A stretch of 64,000 nt of DNA from Phycobacter sedimenti. GTDB lineage: Bacteria > Pseudomonadota > Alphaproteobacteria > Rhodobacterales > Rhodobacteraceae. Shown here piece after piece: positions 35,136 to 44,111 of the stretch. Both the position numbers and the translations under genes were made by a program. The notes below the pieces were generated by a model. It saw only the letters and a list, made by a program, of their open reading frames with translations. It ran no database searches and was not told where the DNA came from. How positions within the stretch are numbered: the stretch's first letter is position 1; the number at the start of each line of letters is the position of its first letter. The DNA lies in NCBI RefSeq assembly GCF_038148855.1, contig NZ_JBBVGR010000008.1:186001-250000 (forward strand), given 5' to 3'.

Positions 35136-35211
35136 TTGCGCCCCCTTCACTCCAAATGGGAAAACCCTATATAGGCTCGATATGCCAACCTCCGGCGTGT
35201 AAGGAAACCCC

Positions 35212-36195
35212 ATGACACTTGGTTCGAAAATCGCGTGGGACGATACGGTCCTGCCCTTCCAGCTTGATGCTTCCGACATGCGGGGCCGCGTGGCGCGCCT
35301 TGATGGCGTGCTTGATGGCATCCTGAAGCAGCACGACTACCCGCCCCAGGTCGAGGCGCTGGTGGCCGAAATGGCCTTGCTGACCGCGCTGATCGGCCAG
35401 ACGATCAAGCTGCAGTGGAAATTGTCGCTGCAAGTGCAGTCCAAGGGTGCCGTGCGCATGATCGCGACCGATTACTACGCGCCGCAGGCCGAGGGTGAAC
35501 CGGCCAAGATCCGCGCCTACGCAAGCTATGACGCCGCACGGCTGAAGCCGGGCCTGCCTTTTGACCAGGTGGGCGAGGGCTATTTTGCCATCCTGATCGA
35601 TCAGGGCCAGAACATGCAGCCCTATCAGGGCATCACGCCTCTGGCGGGCGGGTCGCTGTCTGGCTGCGCCGAGGCTTATTTCGCCCAGTCCGAACAGCTG
35701 CCGACGCGGTTCAGCCTCAGCTTTGGTAAATCCTCCGAACCGGGGGTGTCCGAGCATTGGCGTGCTGGCGGGGTGATGCTGCAGCATATGCCCAAGGCCT
35801 CTCCGTTTGCGGCCGAGCTGCAGGGGCGCGGGGATATTCTGAACGCGGACGATCTGGTCTCGGGCGATACGCAGGAGAACTGGAACCGCGTCAACATGCT
35901 GCTGGAGACGGTCGAGGATCTGGAACTGATTGGTCCAAGTGTGACGCCGACCGATCTGTTGGTGCGCCTCTTCCACGAAGAAGGCCCGCGGGTCTTTGAT
36001 GCTCAGCAGGTGCAATTCGGCTGCACCTGCTCGGAAGAGCGTGTGCGCAACAGCCTGTCGATCTACTCGGCCAAGGATCTTGAGAAGATGACCACCGAGG
36101 ACGGCCGCGTCACCGCAGATTGCCAATTCTGTGGCGCGCATTACGATCTCGATCCGAAAACGCTGGGTTTCGATGCCGAAAACCCGCCGTCCTGA
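35212..36195 (+). CDS. hslO: Redox-regulated chaperone Hsp33
   Basis: The protein is 327 residues. It is the Hsp33 holdase activated when its zinc centre is oxidised. The C-terminal zinc cysteines are seen as GCTCSEERV and DCQFCGAHY (CxC and CxxC). The N-terminal dimer domain includes the EMALLTALIGQTIKLQWKLS and PLAGGSLSGC-type segments. The ATG has AAGGAAA upstream. A Nudix hydrolase and the CCA enzyme follow closely on the same strand. Confidence 0.95.
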   Translation: MTLGSKIAWDDTVLPFQLDASDMRGRVARLDGVLDGILKQHDYPPQVEALVAEMALLTALIGQTIKLQWKLSLQVQSKGAVRMIATDYYAPQAEGEPAKIRAYASYDAARLKPGLPFDQVGEGYFAILIDQGQNMQPYQGITPLAGGSLSGCAEAYFAQSEQLPTRFSLSFGKSSEPGVSEHWRAGGVMLQHMPKASPFAAELQGRGDILNADDLVSGDTQENWNRVNMLLETVEDLELIGPSVTPTDLLVRLFHEEGPRVFDAQQVQFGCTCSEERVRNSLSIYSAKDLEKMTTEDGRVTADCQFCGAHYDLDPKTLGFDAENPPS

Positions 36196-36221
36196 CGCGC
36201 ATTACTGGAACAGGCCCACAG

Positions 36222-36833
36222 ATGAATGACTCCCCCGAGAAGCTGACAGACCGTCTGCGCCGTGCCGTTGAGGTCGTGGCGGGTGATGGCTCCTCGGATT
36301 TCGACCTCAACCCCGATTTCACCCTGCCGCCGGGGCGCAAATTGCGTCCGGCGGGGGTTCTGGTGCCGATCACTCTGACCGGGTCCGAGCCGCGTGTGAT
36401 TCTGACGAAACGTTCCTCTGCCCTGAAACACCATCCGGGCCAGATCGCCTTTCCCGGTGGCAAGGTGGACGAAGGCGACCGGGACGTGACTCACGCCGCC
36501 TTGCGCGAAGCCTGGGAGGAGATCGGCCTGCCGCAGGAGCTGCCCGAGGTGATTGGCCATCTGCCGACCCACGAAACAGTCACCAGTTTTCAGGTAACGC
36601 CGGTGGTTGCGATCCTGCGCTCCGATTTTGAGATCAGGCCCGAAGCGGGTGAGGTTGACGAGGTGTTTTCTGTGCCCCTGTCCCATGTGCTCGATCCACG
36701 CAATTACATCGTCGAATCCCGTCGCTGGCGGGGGACACGGCGCCGGTATTACACCGTGCCATTTGGCCCCTATTACATCTGGGGTGCCACAGCGCGAATG
36801 CTGCGCCAGTTTGCGGATCGGATGGGGGCGTGA
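36222..36833 (+). CDS. Nudix hydrolase, CoA pyrophosphatase type
   Basis: The protein is 203 residues. The family-specific segment LTKRSSALKHHPGQIAFPGG runs into a full Nudix box (GGKVDEGD, then REAWEEIGL). Proteins of this type (NudL/YeaB) cleave coenzyme A and its derivatives. The ATG at 36222 is 26 bases after hslO. A longer frame from 36120 overlaps hslO and is rejected. Its stop overlaps the start of the CCA-enzyme gene (GTGATG), so translation is coupled. Confidence 0.9.
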   Translation: MNDSPEKLTDRLRRAVEVVAGDGSSDFDLNPDFTLPPGRKLRPAGVLVPITLTGSEPRVILTKRSSALKHHPGQIAFPGGKVDEGDRDVTHAALREAWEEIGLPQELPEVIGHLPTHETVTSFQVTPVVAILRSDFEIRPEAGEVDEVFSVPLSHVLDPRNYIVESRRWRGTRRRYYTVPFGPYYIWGATARMLRQFADRMGA

Positions 36834-37996
36834 TGCAGATCGACCAGCCCTGGCTTTCTGCACCAGAGACTCAGGCGGTGTTTGCGGCCCTGACAGCCAA
36901 TGGAGCAGACGCCTATGTTGTGGGGGGCTGCGTGCGCAATGCGCTGCTGGGGGTGCCTGTCTCGGACATAGACATCGCCACCGATGCAACGCCCGAGACT
37001 GTGCTTGACCTGGCAAAGAAAGCCGGGATCCGCGCAGTGCCAACCGGGATCGAGCATGGCACCGTGACCCTGGTCGAAGGCGGCATCCCGCATGAAGTCA
37101 CCACCTTCCGCAAGGATGTGGCCACCGATGGCCGCCGCGCGGTCGTGGCTTTTGCAACCGACATTGCCGAGGATGCGGCGCGGCGCGATTTCACGGTGAA
37201 CGCGCTCTATGCGCGCCCCGATGGCAGTATTGTCGACCCGCTGGGCGGCATGCCGGATCTGGAGGCACGGCGTATCCGTTTCATCGGCACCGCCGAAGAC
37301 CGTATCCGTGAGGATTATCTGCGTTCGCTGCGCTATTTCCGTTTTCACGCCTGGTACGGGGATCAGGAAGCTGGTTTTGATCCCGATGCGCTGGCGGCGA
37401 TTGCGGCCAATCTGGATGGGCTGGAGCAGCTCTCGCGGGAACGTGTTGGGGCCGAGTTGCTGAAACTCCTGCGTGCACCTGACCCTGCGCCCGCGATTGC
37501 CGTGATGCGGCGGACTGGGGTTCTGGGGCAGATCCTGCCGGGGTCCGAGGACCGCGCGCTGGCGCCGCTCATCCATTTGGAGGGCGAGGCCGGGTTGGCC
37601 GCTGATCCGATCAGGCGACTGGCCAGCATCAGCGGTGGTGTGGATCTGCAAGACGTCTTGCGATTGAGCAAAGATGACGCGCGCAGGCTGGATCGCCTTT
37701 ATGAAGCCGCGATTGGCACCATGGGGCCTGGGGAGCTTGGCTACCGTCTTGGGGCAAAGCAGGGGTGCGATACGCTGGTGCTGCGCGCGGCCCTGTTGGA
37801 GCAGCCCCTGGCGCCGGGTGCTATTGAAGAGGTGGATCATGGGGCGTCCCAAACCCTCCCGGTGGTGGCGCGGGATCTGATGCCCGATCTGACCGGCGCT
37901 GCGCTGGGCGCAGAGTTGAAACGGCTGGAGGCAGCCTGGATTGCCTCCGGGTTTACCCTTGATCGTGCCGCGCTTTTGGACCGCTCAGAGGGCTGA
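36833..37996 (+). CDS. cca: CCA tRNA nucleotidyltransferase / poly(A) polymerase family
   Basis: The protein is 387 residues. The nucleotidyltransferase head is YVVGGCVRNALLG with the metal-binding DIDIAT. Further conserved segments are GTVTLVEGG, RRDFTVNALYARPDG and EDYLRSLRYFRFHA. It adds or repairs the 3' CCA of tRNAs; note that the local tRNA-Thr already encodes CCA. The poly(A) polymerase activity of some relatives cannot be excluded. The GTG one codon earlier is an alternative start. It ends the hslO-Nudix-cca cluster. Confidence 0.92.
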   Translation: MQIDQPWLSAPETQAVFAALTANGADAYVVGGCVRNALLGVPVSDIDIATDATPETVLDLAKKAGIRAVPTGIEHGTVTLVEGGIPHEVTTFRKDVATDGRRAVVAFATDIAEDAARRDFTVNALYARPDGSIVDPLGGMPDLEARRIRFIGTAEDRIREDYLRSLRYFRFHAWYGDQEAGFDPDALAAIAANLDGLEQLSRERVGAELLKLLRAPDPAPAIAVMRRTGVLGQILPGSEDRALAPLIHLEGEAGLAADPIRRLASISGGVDLQDVLRLSKDDARRLDRLYEAAIGTMGPGELGYRLGAKQGCDTLVLRAALLEQPLAPGAIEEVDHGASQTLPVVARDLMPDLTGAALGAELKRLEAAWIASGFTLDRAALLDRSEG

Positions 37997-38030
37997 TCCG
38001 CGTCCGGTCACATTTTGAGACATGCCGGGG

Positions 38031-38147
38031 TGACAAACGCGATTTTGCCGACTATCCATAGGGTTGTTGTGATCGAAAAGGCTCCGGGAGGAATGCGCAT
38101 GTATTACGGGATCTGGTACAGCTAACGCCGATACCACCCGTTTGTCA
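38031..38147 (+). promoter_or_regulatory. Long-range pairing segment of the ABC-exporter leader
   Basis: TGACAAACG at 38031-38039 is perfectly complementary to CGTTTGTCA at 38139-38147. The second half abuts the terminator-like hairpin at 38148. In the leader transcript this pairing would enclose the small ORF at 38099. Whether it alternates with another fold is not clear from sequence alone. Confidence 0.4.
38099..38125 (+). CDS. Aromatic-rich leader peptide MYYGIWYS
   Basis: An eight-codon ORF encodes Met-Tyr-Tyr-Gly-Ile-Trp-Tyr-Ser and a TAA stop. It has GGGAGGA with correct spacing six bases upstream. Four of eight residues are aromatic (three Tyr, one Trp). It lies 92 bases before the ABC exporter start and just upstream of a terminator-like hairpin, the layout of a transcription attenuator that senses charged aromatic tRNAs or stalled ribosomes. 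An upstream in-frame ATG at 38093 would add two residues. It is too short for statistical support; the call rests on context. Confidence 0.45.
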   Translation: MYYGIWYS

Positions 38148-38167
38148 GGGGCCGTTCGGCACCCTTT
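38148..38167 (+). terminator. Terminator-like hairpin in the ABC-exporter leader
   Basis: GGGGCC-GTTC-GGCACCC (one bulge) is followed by TTTT. It sits between the small leader ORF and the exporter start at 38217. Confidence 0.5.
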
Positions 38168-38216
38168 TGACGCATGTCTGCATTCCATTATTGCTCAAAT
38201 CATCGGAGCACCCGCC

Positions 38217-40061
38217 ATGTTTCGTTTCTTCGAAAACCTCATTGACCCTTATTGCGACTATCCCGAAAAGGATGCTCCTCCGACGCGGCTTTGGCCGTTC
38301 CTGCGCGACTATGCGCAGCCCTTCAAACGTGTCTTCCTGCTGACCGGAATCATGTCCGTGATCGTGGCCGCGATCGAGATCGGGCTGATCTATTACATGG
38401 GCCGGGTGGTGGATCTATTGGGAGGCGCGCCTGCACAGGTGTGGCAGGACCACGGAACGGAGTTGATCGTCGTGGCCCTTCTGATCCTGTTCCTGCGGCC
38501 TGCCTTGCAGCTGGTGGACGTGCTGCTTCTGAACAACGCGGTGCTGCCCAATTTCGGTACGCTTATCCGCTGGCGGGCGCACCGCCATGTGCTGCGCCAG
38601 TCGGTCAGCTGGTTCGAGAATGACTTTGCCGGGCGCATCGCCAACCGTATCATGCAGACGCCCCCCGCCGCAGGCGAGGTGGTGTTTCAGGTCTTCGACG
38701 CGATCACCTTTTCACTGGCCTATCTGGTGGGGGCGGGGATCCTGCTGTTTGCCGCCGATGCACGGCTGATGCTGCCACTGGCCATCTGGTTCGCGCTTTA
38801 CGGCCTTCTGGTGCGCTGGACGATCCTGCGCGTGGGACCGGCCTCCGAGGCCGCTTCGGATGCGCGCTCGACCGTGACGGGGCGGGTGGTGGACAGCTAT
38901 TCCAACATCCATTCGGTCAAGATGTTCGCTCATGACAGCCGCGAGCTGTCCTATGCCAAAGAGGCGATCGAGGATGCGCGCACCACCTTTCAAAAGGAGA
39001 TGCGAATTTTCACCGTGATGGACGGGGTGCTGGTCGTTCTGAATGGGCTTCTGATCGTCGGCGTTGTCGGCTGGGCCTTCCTGCTCTGGATGCAGGGCGC
39101 GGCCTCGGTCGGGGTGGTGGCGGCGGCAACCGCGCTGACGCTGCGGCTCAATGCCATGACCGGCTGGATCATGTGGGCGCTGACCTCGTTCTTCCGTCAG
39201 CTGGGTGTCGTGGCCGAGGGGATGCGCACCATCGCCCAGCCCATCGATCTGGTGGACCTCCCGGATGCCAAGCCCCTGCAACTGACCAAGGGTGAGATCG
39301 AGCTGCGGGAGTTGTCGCACCACTACGGGCGCGAGGCGGGCGGGCTGGATGCCATCAGTCTGACCATTCGCCCCGGCGAAAAGATCGGCCTGATCGGGCG
39401 CTCGGGCGCGGGCAAATCCACGCTCGTAAAGCTCCTGCTGCGGTTCTATGACCCCGACAAAGGTCAGATCCTGATCGACGGGCAGGACATCGCTGCGGTG
39501 ACGCAGGATAGCTTGCGCAGCCATATCGGCATGGTGCAGCAGGACAGCGCGCTGTTGCATCGCTCGGTGCGCGATAACCTGCTGTATGGTCGCCCGGATG
39601 CCAGCGAAGAGCAGATGATCGCCGCCGCGCGTCAGGCCGAGGCGCATGACTTCATCCTCGATCTTGAGGATCCGCAGGGCCGCCGAGGTTATGACGCCCA
39701 TGTGGGCGAGCGCGGCGTGAAACTCTCGGGCGGGCAGCGCCAGCGGATCACGCTTGCACGGGTCATCCTCAAGGATGCGCCGATCCTGCTGCTGGACGAG
39801 GCGACATCGGCGCTCGATTCCGAGGTGGAGGCTGCGATACAGAAGACCCTGTACGGCATGATGGAGGGCAAGACCGTGATCGCCATTGCCCACCGCCTGT
39901 CCACCATCGCCCAAATGGACCGCATTCTGGTGCTGGATCAGGGCCGAATCGTCGAAGAAGGCAGCCATGACGCGCTTTTGCTCAAAGGCGGCCTATATGC
40001 TCAATTCTGGGCGCGCCAATCGGGCGGGTTCCTCAATGCAGAGGCGACAGAGCAATGCTGA
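38217..40061 (+). CDS. ABC exporter half-transporter (first of pair)
   Basis: The protein is 614 residues with an exporter-type membrane domain (~20-330, six segments) fused to an ATPase. The ATPase shows Walker A GRSGAGKSTLVK, signature KLSGGQRQRITLARVI, Walker B ILLLDEATSALD and H-loop AHRLST. The C-terminal 'FWARQSGGF' end is shared with the next gene. It resembles MsbA-like lipid or drug exporters; the substrate is unknown. The start at 38217 replaces a longer frame. Its stop overlaps the next gene by seven bases, so the two most likely form a heterodimer. Confidence 0.92.
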   Translation: MFRFFENLIDPYCDYPEKDAPPTRLWPFLRDYAQPFKRVFLLTGIMSVIVAAIEIGLIYYMGRVVDLLGGAPAQVWQDHGTELIVVALLILFLRPALQLVDVLLLNNAVLPNFGTLIRWRAHRHVLRQSVSWFENDFAGRIANRIMQTPPAAGEVVFQVFDAITFSLAYLVGAGILLFAADARLMLPLAIWFALYGLLVRWTILRVGPASEAASDARSTVTGRVVDSYSNIHSVKMFAHDSRELSYAKEAIEDARTTFQKEMRIFTVMDGVLVVLNGLLIVGVVGWAFLLWMQGAASVGVVAAATALTLRLNAMTGWIMWALTSFFRQLGVVAEGMRTIAQPIDLVDLPDAKPLQLTKGEIELRELSHHYGREAGGLDAISLTIRPGEKIGLIGRSGAGKSTLVKLLLRFYDPDKGQILIDGQDIAAVTQDSLRSHIGMVQQDSALLHRSVRDNLLYGRPDASEEQMIAAARQAEAHDFILDLEDPQGRRGYDAHVGERGVKLSGGQRQRITLARVILKDAPILLLDEATSALDSEVEAAIQKTLYGMMEGKTVIAIAHRLSTIAQMDRILVLDQGRIVEEGSHDALLLKGGLYAQFWARQSGGFLNAEATEQC

Positions 40062-41911
40062 AATCCTTTCTTGACCGGCGGCTGGACCCGTTCCGCCCGG
40101 CCTCCGGCCCGCCGCCCGGTACCCTTGTGGGTTTCACGCGCTGGGCGCTGGCCGGGGCCTGGCCGGTGCTGGGGATCTTCGTGGTTCTGTCGATCCTGGC
40201 GGGGGGTATGGATACGCTCAACGCCTTCCTGCTGGGCTATATCATCGACACTGCGGTGGAGGCGGGGCCGAGTGCGTTCTTCACGCAGCACATGCCGGTG
40301 GTCATTGCCTTTGTCGCTTTCTTCCTGCTGTTGCGCCCCGCAATCCTTGGCCTGGGCGCCTTTGCCAATTCGGTGCTGGTGCAGCCCTTTATCTCTCCGC
40401 TGATCCTGTCGCGGCTCAACACCTGGGTGCTGGGGCAATCGGTGAGCTATTTCGACGACGATTTTGCGGGGCGCATCGCGCAGAAGCAGATGCAGACCGC
40501 CAATGCGATGACGAATGTCGCGGTCGAAGGGATCAACGTGGTGATCTTCGGCTTGGCTGCCCTTGCCTCTACCTTTGTCCTGCTGGGGTCGATCGACTGG
40601 CGGATCACCCTGCTGTTTGCGGTCTGGCTCATCGGGTATTTCGCGCTGATCCGCTACTTCCTGCCGCGTGTCCGCAAACGCTCGGGCAAGATGGCCGGCG
40701 CGCGGGCGATGGTCTCGGGGCAGGTGGTCGACACCATCACCAATATCAAGACGGTGAAGCTGTTCGCACATGCGGGTAACGAGGAAGAAAGCGCCAAGGG
40801 TGCCATGGCGACCTACCGCGAAGCGCGGCTGCATCTGGGCACCCTGTCGGCCAGTTTCCGGTTCTTCCTGATGGGCTGCGCGGGAATCTTGCCGGTGATG
40901 ATGATCGGCGCATCCCTGATGCTGTGGCAGGCAGGGCAGGCGAGCGAGGGCGATATCGTCGCCGCAGGCACCATCGCCATCCGGCTTGCGCAGATGACGG
41001 GCTGGCTCAGCTTTGCGTTGATGGGGATCTACGCCAACGTGGGCGAGGTGGAAAACGGCATCAAGACGCTGGCCCGCTTTGACCGGATCACCGATGCTGA
41101 GGGTGCGCGGGATCTGACCGTGCGCGAGGGCCAGGTGCACTTCGATGGTGTCAGCTTTTCCTATGGCCGCGATATCGGCGGGGTGCGCAATGTCGATCTG
41201 ACCATCCACCCCGGCGAAAAACTGGGCATCGTCGGGGCCTCGGGCGCGGGGAAATCCACCTTGGTCTCGCTCCTCTTGCGGCTCTACGACCCTGAAGGCG
41301 GGCGCGTGCTGATCGACGGGCAGGATGTGGCCGAGGTCACTCAGGACAGTTTGCGTCGCCAGATCGGAATGGTCACGCAGGAAACCGCCATGTTCAACCG
41401 CTCGGCCCGTGAGAACATCCTTTATGGCCGCCCCGATGCCACTGAGGAAGAGCTGATCGCGGCGGCGAAAAAGGCAGAGGCGCATGAGTTCATTCAGGAC
41501 CTTGCTGATGGTCAGGGGCGCAGCGGCTATGACGCCCATCTTGGCGAACGGGGCGTGAAGCTCTCGGGCGGGCAACGCCAGCGGATCGCACTGGCCCGCG
41601 CAATCCTGAAAGACGCGCCTATTCTGGTGCTGGACGAGGCGACATCGGCGCTGGATTCCGAGGTCGAAGCCTCGATCCAGACCGCGCTGGAGCGGGTGAT
41701 GGAGGGCAAGACGGTTCTGGCCATCGCACACCGGCTGTCGACCCTCAGCGAGATGGACCGGATCATCGTCATGGATCAGGGCGAGATGGTCGAGACCGGC
41801 ACCCATGAGGAGCTCTTGGCCCTGGGCGGGCGCTATGCACAGTTCTGGGCGCGCCAGTCGGGCGGTTTCATCGGCACCGAAGACGAAGAGGCAACGCAGG
41901 CTGCGGAATAA
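40055..41911 (+). CDS. ABC exporter half-transporter (second of pair)
   Basis: The protein is 618 residues with the same fold as the previous gene: membrane domain (~40-335), then Walker A GASGAGKSTLVS, signature KLSGGQRQRIALARAI, Walker B ILVLDEATSALD and AHRLSTL. Both ATP sites appear intact, so the pair would be a symmetric-acting heterodimer. The sequence is clearly related to the first subunit, suggesting tandem duplication. The start overlaps the end of the first gene. The C-terminus is acidic (TEDEEATQAAE). Confidence 0.92.
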   Translation: MLKSFLDRRLDPFRPASGPPPGTLVGFTRWALAGAWPVLGIFVVLSILAGGMDTLNAFLLGYIIDTAVEAGPSAFFTQHMPVVIAFVAFFLLLRPAILGLGAFANSVLVQPFISPLILSRLNTWVLGQSVSYFDDDFAGRIAQKQMQTANAMTNVAVEGINVVIFGLAALASTFVLLGSIDWRITLLFAVWLIGYFALIRYFLPRVRKRSGKMAGARAMVSGQVVDTITNIKTVKLFAHAGNEEESAKGAMATYREARLHLGTLSASFRFFLMGCAGILPVMMIGASLMLWQAGQASEGDIVAAGTIAIRLAQMTGWLSFALMGIYANVGEVENGIKTLARFDRITDAEGARDLTVREGQVHFDGVSFSYGRDIGGVRNVDLTIHPGEKLGIVGASGAGKSTLVSLLLRLYDPEGGRVLIDGQDVAEVTQDSLRRQIGMVTQETAMFNRSARENILYGRPDATEEELIAAAKKAEAHEFIQDLADGQGRSGYDAHLGERGVKLSGGQRQRIALARAILKDAPILVLDEATSALDSEVEASIQTALERVMEGKTVLAIAHRLSTLSEMDRIIVMDQGEMVETGTHEELLALGGRYAQFWARQSGGFIGTEDEEATQAAE

Positions 41912-41980
41912 CGTGCGGCGTTACAGATTCTGCGTGGTTTGTCCCTTTTGCAAAGGGCGGGCGCAGTCTATCTAGGCGCC

Positions 41981-43228
41981 ATGACAAACGCAGCCAGAAC
42001 CACAGCCACGATCCTGCGCCTTGGTGCGCAGGGAGACGGGATCGCCGAAGGCCCGCTTTTTGCCCCCCGCACCCTGCCGGGAGAGGTCGTAAGCGGCGTT
42101 GCCAGTGGCAGCCAGCTGACGGATCTCCGTATTGAGACACCTTCCGAGGCGCGCGTGCAGGCGCCATGCCGCCACTACAAATCCTGCGGTGGCTGCCAGT
42201 TGCAGCATGCCAGCGATGCCTTCGTGGCGGGTTGGAAGGTCGATGTGGTGCAAAATGCGCTGAAGGCGCAGGGGCTTGAGGCCGAATTCCGCCCGATCCA
42301 CACCTCGCCTGCGCAGAGCCGCCGCCGCGCCACCCTGACCGTGCGCCGCACCAAGAAGGGCGCGATGGCGGGCTTTCATGGCCGGGCTTCGGATGTGATC
42401 ACCCCGATCCCCGATTGTCACCTGCTCGACCCTGCGCTTATCAAGGCGATTCCTCTGACCGAGGCGCTTGCCATGGCAGGGGCAAGCCGCAAGACGCCCT
42501 TGTCGGTCACGCTGACCACCTCCGAGGCTGGCCTTGATGTGATGGTGCGCGATGGCAAGCCGCTGGACAGTGCGTTGCGGGCTGAACTGGCCGACATTGC
42601 AGGCCAGAACGGTGTTGCGCGCTTCACCTGGGAGGATGAGCAGGTCGCGATGGAACAGCCGCCGGTGCAGGCTTTTGGCACGGCCCGTGTCTGCCCGCCG
42701 CCCGGGTCCTTTCTTCAGGCGACCAAAGACGGGGAGGCGGCCCTGCTTGCGGCTGTTCGCGAGATCACCAGGGGCGCGAAACGCGTCGTTGATCTTTTCG
42801 CAGGCTGCGGCACTTTTGCACTGCCATTGGCCAAAGATGCCGAAGTGCATGCGGTCGAGGGCGAGCGGGCGATGATCGCCGCGCTCGATGCGGGCTGGCG
42901 GCAGGCACAGGGCCTGAAGAAGGTCACCAGCGAGGTGCGGGATCTGTTCCGCAATCCGTTGCTGCCCGAAGACCTGAACCCATTTGGTGCGCGTTTCGAG
43001 GCCGCCGTGATCGATCCGCCCCGCGCGGGTGGCGAGGCGCAGGTGGCAGAGCTGGCCCGGGCGCGCACGCCCGTTGTTGCCTATGTTTCCTGCAATCCGG
43101 TGACTTTTGCGCGCGATGCCAAGGTGTTGGTGGACGCGGGCTATCGGCTGAACTGGGTTCAGGTGGTGGACCAGTTCCGCTGGTCCGCCCACACCGAACT
43201 GGTTGCCAGTTTTACCCTTGATTCCTAA
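41981..43228 (+). CDS. RNA (uracil-C5) methyltransferase, TrmA/RlmD family
   Basis: The protein is 415 residues. An N-terminal TRAM-like region leads to Fe-S cysteines (Cys63, Cys69, Cys72 in PCRHYKSCGGCQLQH, and a fourth in PDCHLL). The SAM site follows (RVVDLFAGCGTFALPLA), then DPPRAGG and the catalytic cysteine in YVSCNPVTFARD. It methylates a uracil in rRNA or tRNA; which one cannot be told here. A start at 41981 is preferred over a 14-codon-longer frame. The NavBac gene follows after 30 bases. Confidence 0.92.
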   Translation: MTNAARTTATILRLGAQGDGIAEGPLFAPRTLPGEVVSGVASGSQLTDLRIETPSEARVQAPCRHYKSCGGCQLQHASDAFVAGWKVDVVQNALKAQGLEAEFRPIHTSPAQSRRRATLTVRRTKKGAMAGFHGRASDVITPIPDCHLLDPALIKAIPLTEALAMAGASRKTPLSVTLTTSEAGLDVMVRDGKPLDSALRAELADIAGQNGVARFTWEDEQVAMEQPPVQAFGTARVCPPPGSFLQATKDGEAALLAAVREITRGAKRVVDLFAGCGTFALPLAKDAEVHAVEGERAMIAALDAGWRQAQGLKKVTSEVRDLFRNPLLPEDLNPFGARFEAAVIDPPRAGGEAQVAELARARTPVVAYVSCNPVTFARDAKVLVDAGYRLNWVQVVDQFRWSAHTELVASFTLDS

Positions 43229-43258
43229 TTGCCAAACGCACGTGGAGTGACAACCGTA

Positions 43259-44050
43259 ATGGACACCCTTCGCAAGATCCTTGATAGCCACCGCTTCAGC
43301 CGGTTCATCACGGCGGTCATCCTGATCAACGCCGTGACACTGGGAATGGAGACCTCTCCTGCCATTATGGAGCGGGTCGGTGCGCTGGTGCTGATGATCG
43401 ACAAGATCTGCCTGTCGATCTTCGTGGCCGAGATCCTGCTGAAAATCTTCGTGGCGCGGCATCGGTTTTTCCTCAGCGGCTGGAACATCTTTGATTTCGT
43501 GATCGTGGGCATTGCGCTGATCCCGTCGGCACAGGGTGTTTCCGTGTTGCGGGCGCTCAGGATCCTGCGGGTATTGCGGGTGATCTCGGTCGCGCCCCGT
43601 CTGCGCCGTGTGGTCGAGGGCTTCATCACCGCTCTGCCGGGCATGGGATCGGTGTTCCTTCTGATGGCGATCATCTTCTACATCGGCGCTGTGATGGCGA
43701 CCAAGCTGTTCGGAGACAGTTTCCCGGAATGGTTCGGGAACCTTGGCCTCAGTGCCTATTCCCTGTTCCAGATCATGACGCTGGAAAGCTGGTCGATGGG
43801 GATCGTGCGCCCGGTGATGGAGGTCTACCCCTATGCCTGGGCCTTCTTCGTGCCCTTCATCATGGTCACCACCTTTGCGGTGGTGAACCTTCTGGTGGGT
43901 CTTATCGTCAACTCGATGCAGGACGCCCATGCCGAGGAAGACAACGAACGCACCGACGCTTATCGCGATCAGGTGCTATCCCGGCTTGAGGCGATCGAAC
44001 GGCGACTGGCGGAAAACGCTGGCACCGGGTCCGGACAGATGAAGAAGTGA
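43259..44050 (+). CDS. Bacterial voltage-gated sodium channel (NavBac)
   Basis: The protein is 263 residues, one six-segment voltage-gated channel subunit that would assemble as a tetramer. The S4 sensor has arginines every third residue (Arg98, 101, 104 and 107 in VLRALRILRVLRVIS). The pore holds the sodium filter TLESWSM (residues 174-180). The C-terminus is an acidic neck plus a coiled coil (QVLSRLEAIERRLAENA). Related channels from marine Roseobacters are known to conduct sodium. It probably supports motility or ion homeostasis. The start at 43259 is chosen over an upstream frame by the position of the first helix. Confidence 0.95.
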   Translation: MDTLRKILDSHRFSRFITAVILINAVTLGMETSPAIMERVGALVLMIDKICLSIFVAEILLKIFVARHRFFLSGWNIFDFVIVGIALIPSAQGVSVLRALRILRVLRVISVAPRLRRVVEGFITALPGMGSVFLLMAIIFYIGAVMATKLFGDSFPEWFGNLGLSAYSLFQIMTLESWSMGIVRPVMEVYPYAWAFFVPFIMVTTFAVVNLLVGLIVNSMQDAHAEEDNERTDAYRDQVLSRLEAIERRLAENAGTGSGQMKK

Positions 44051-44111
44051 TTTTGCCGCGGCCCTGAATCGGTGTATTTTCAAAACAGGCAAACATAAGA
44101 GCGGACATCAA

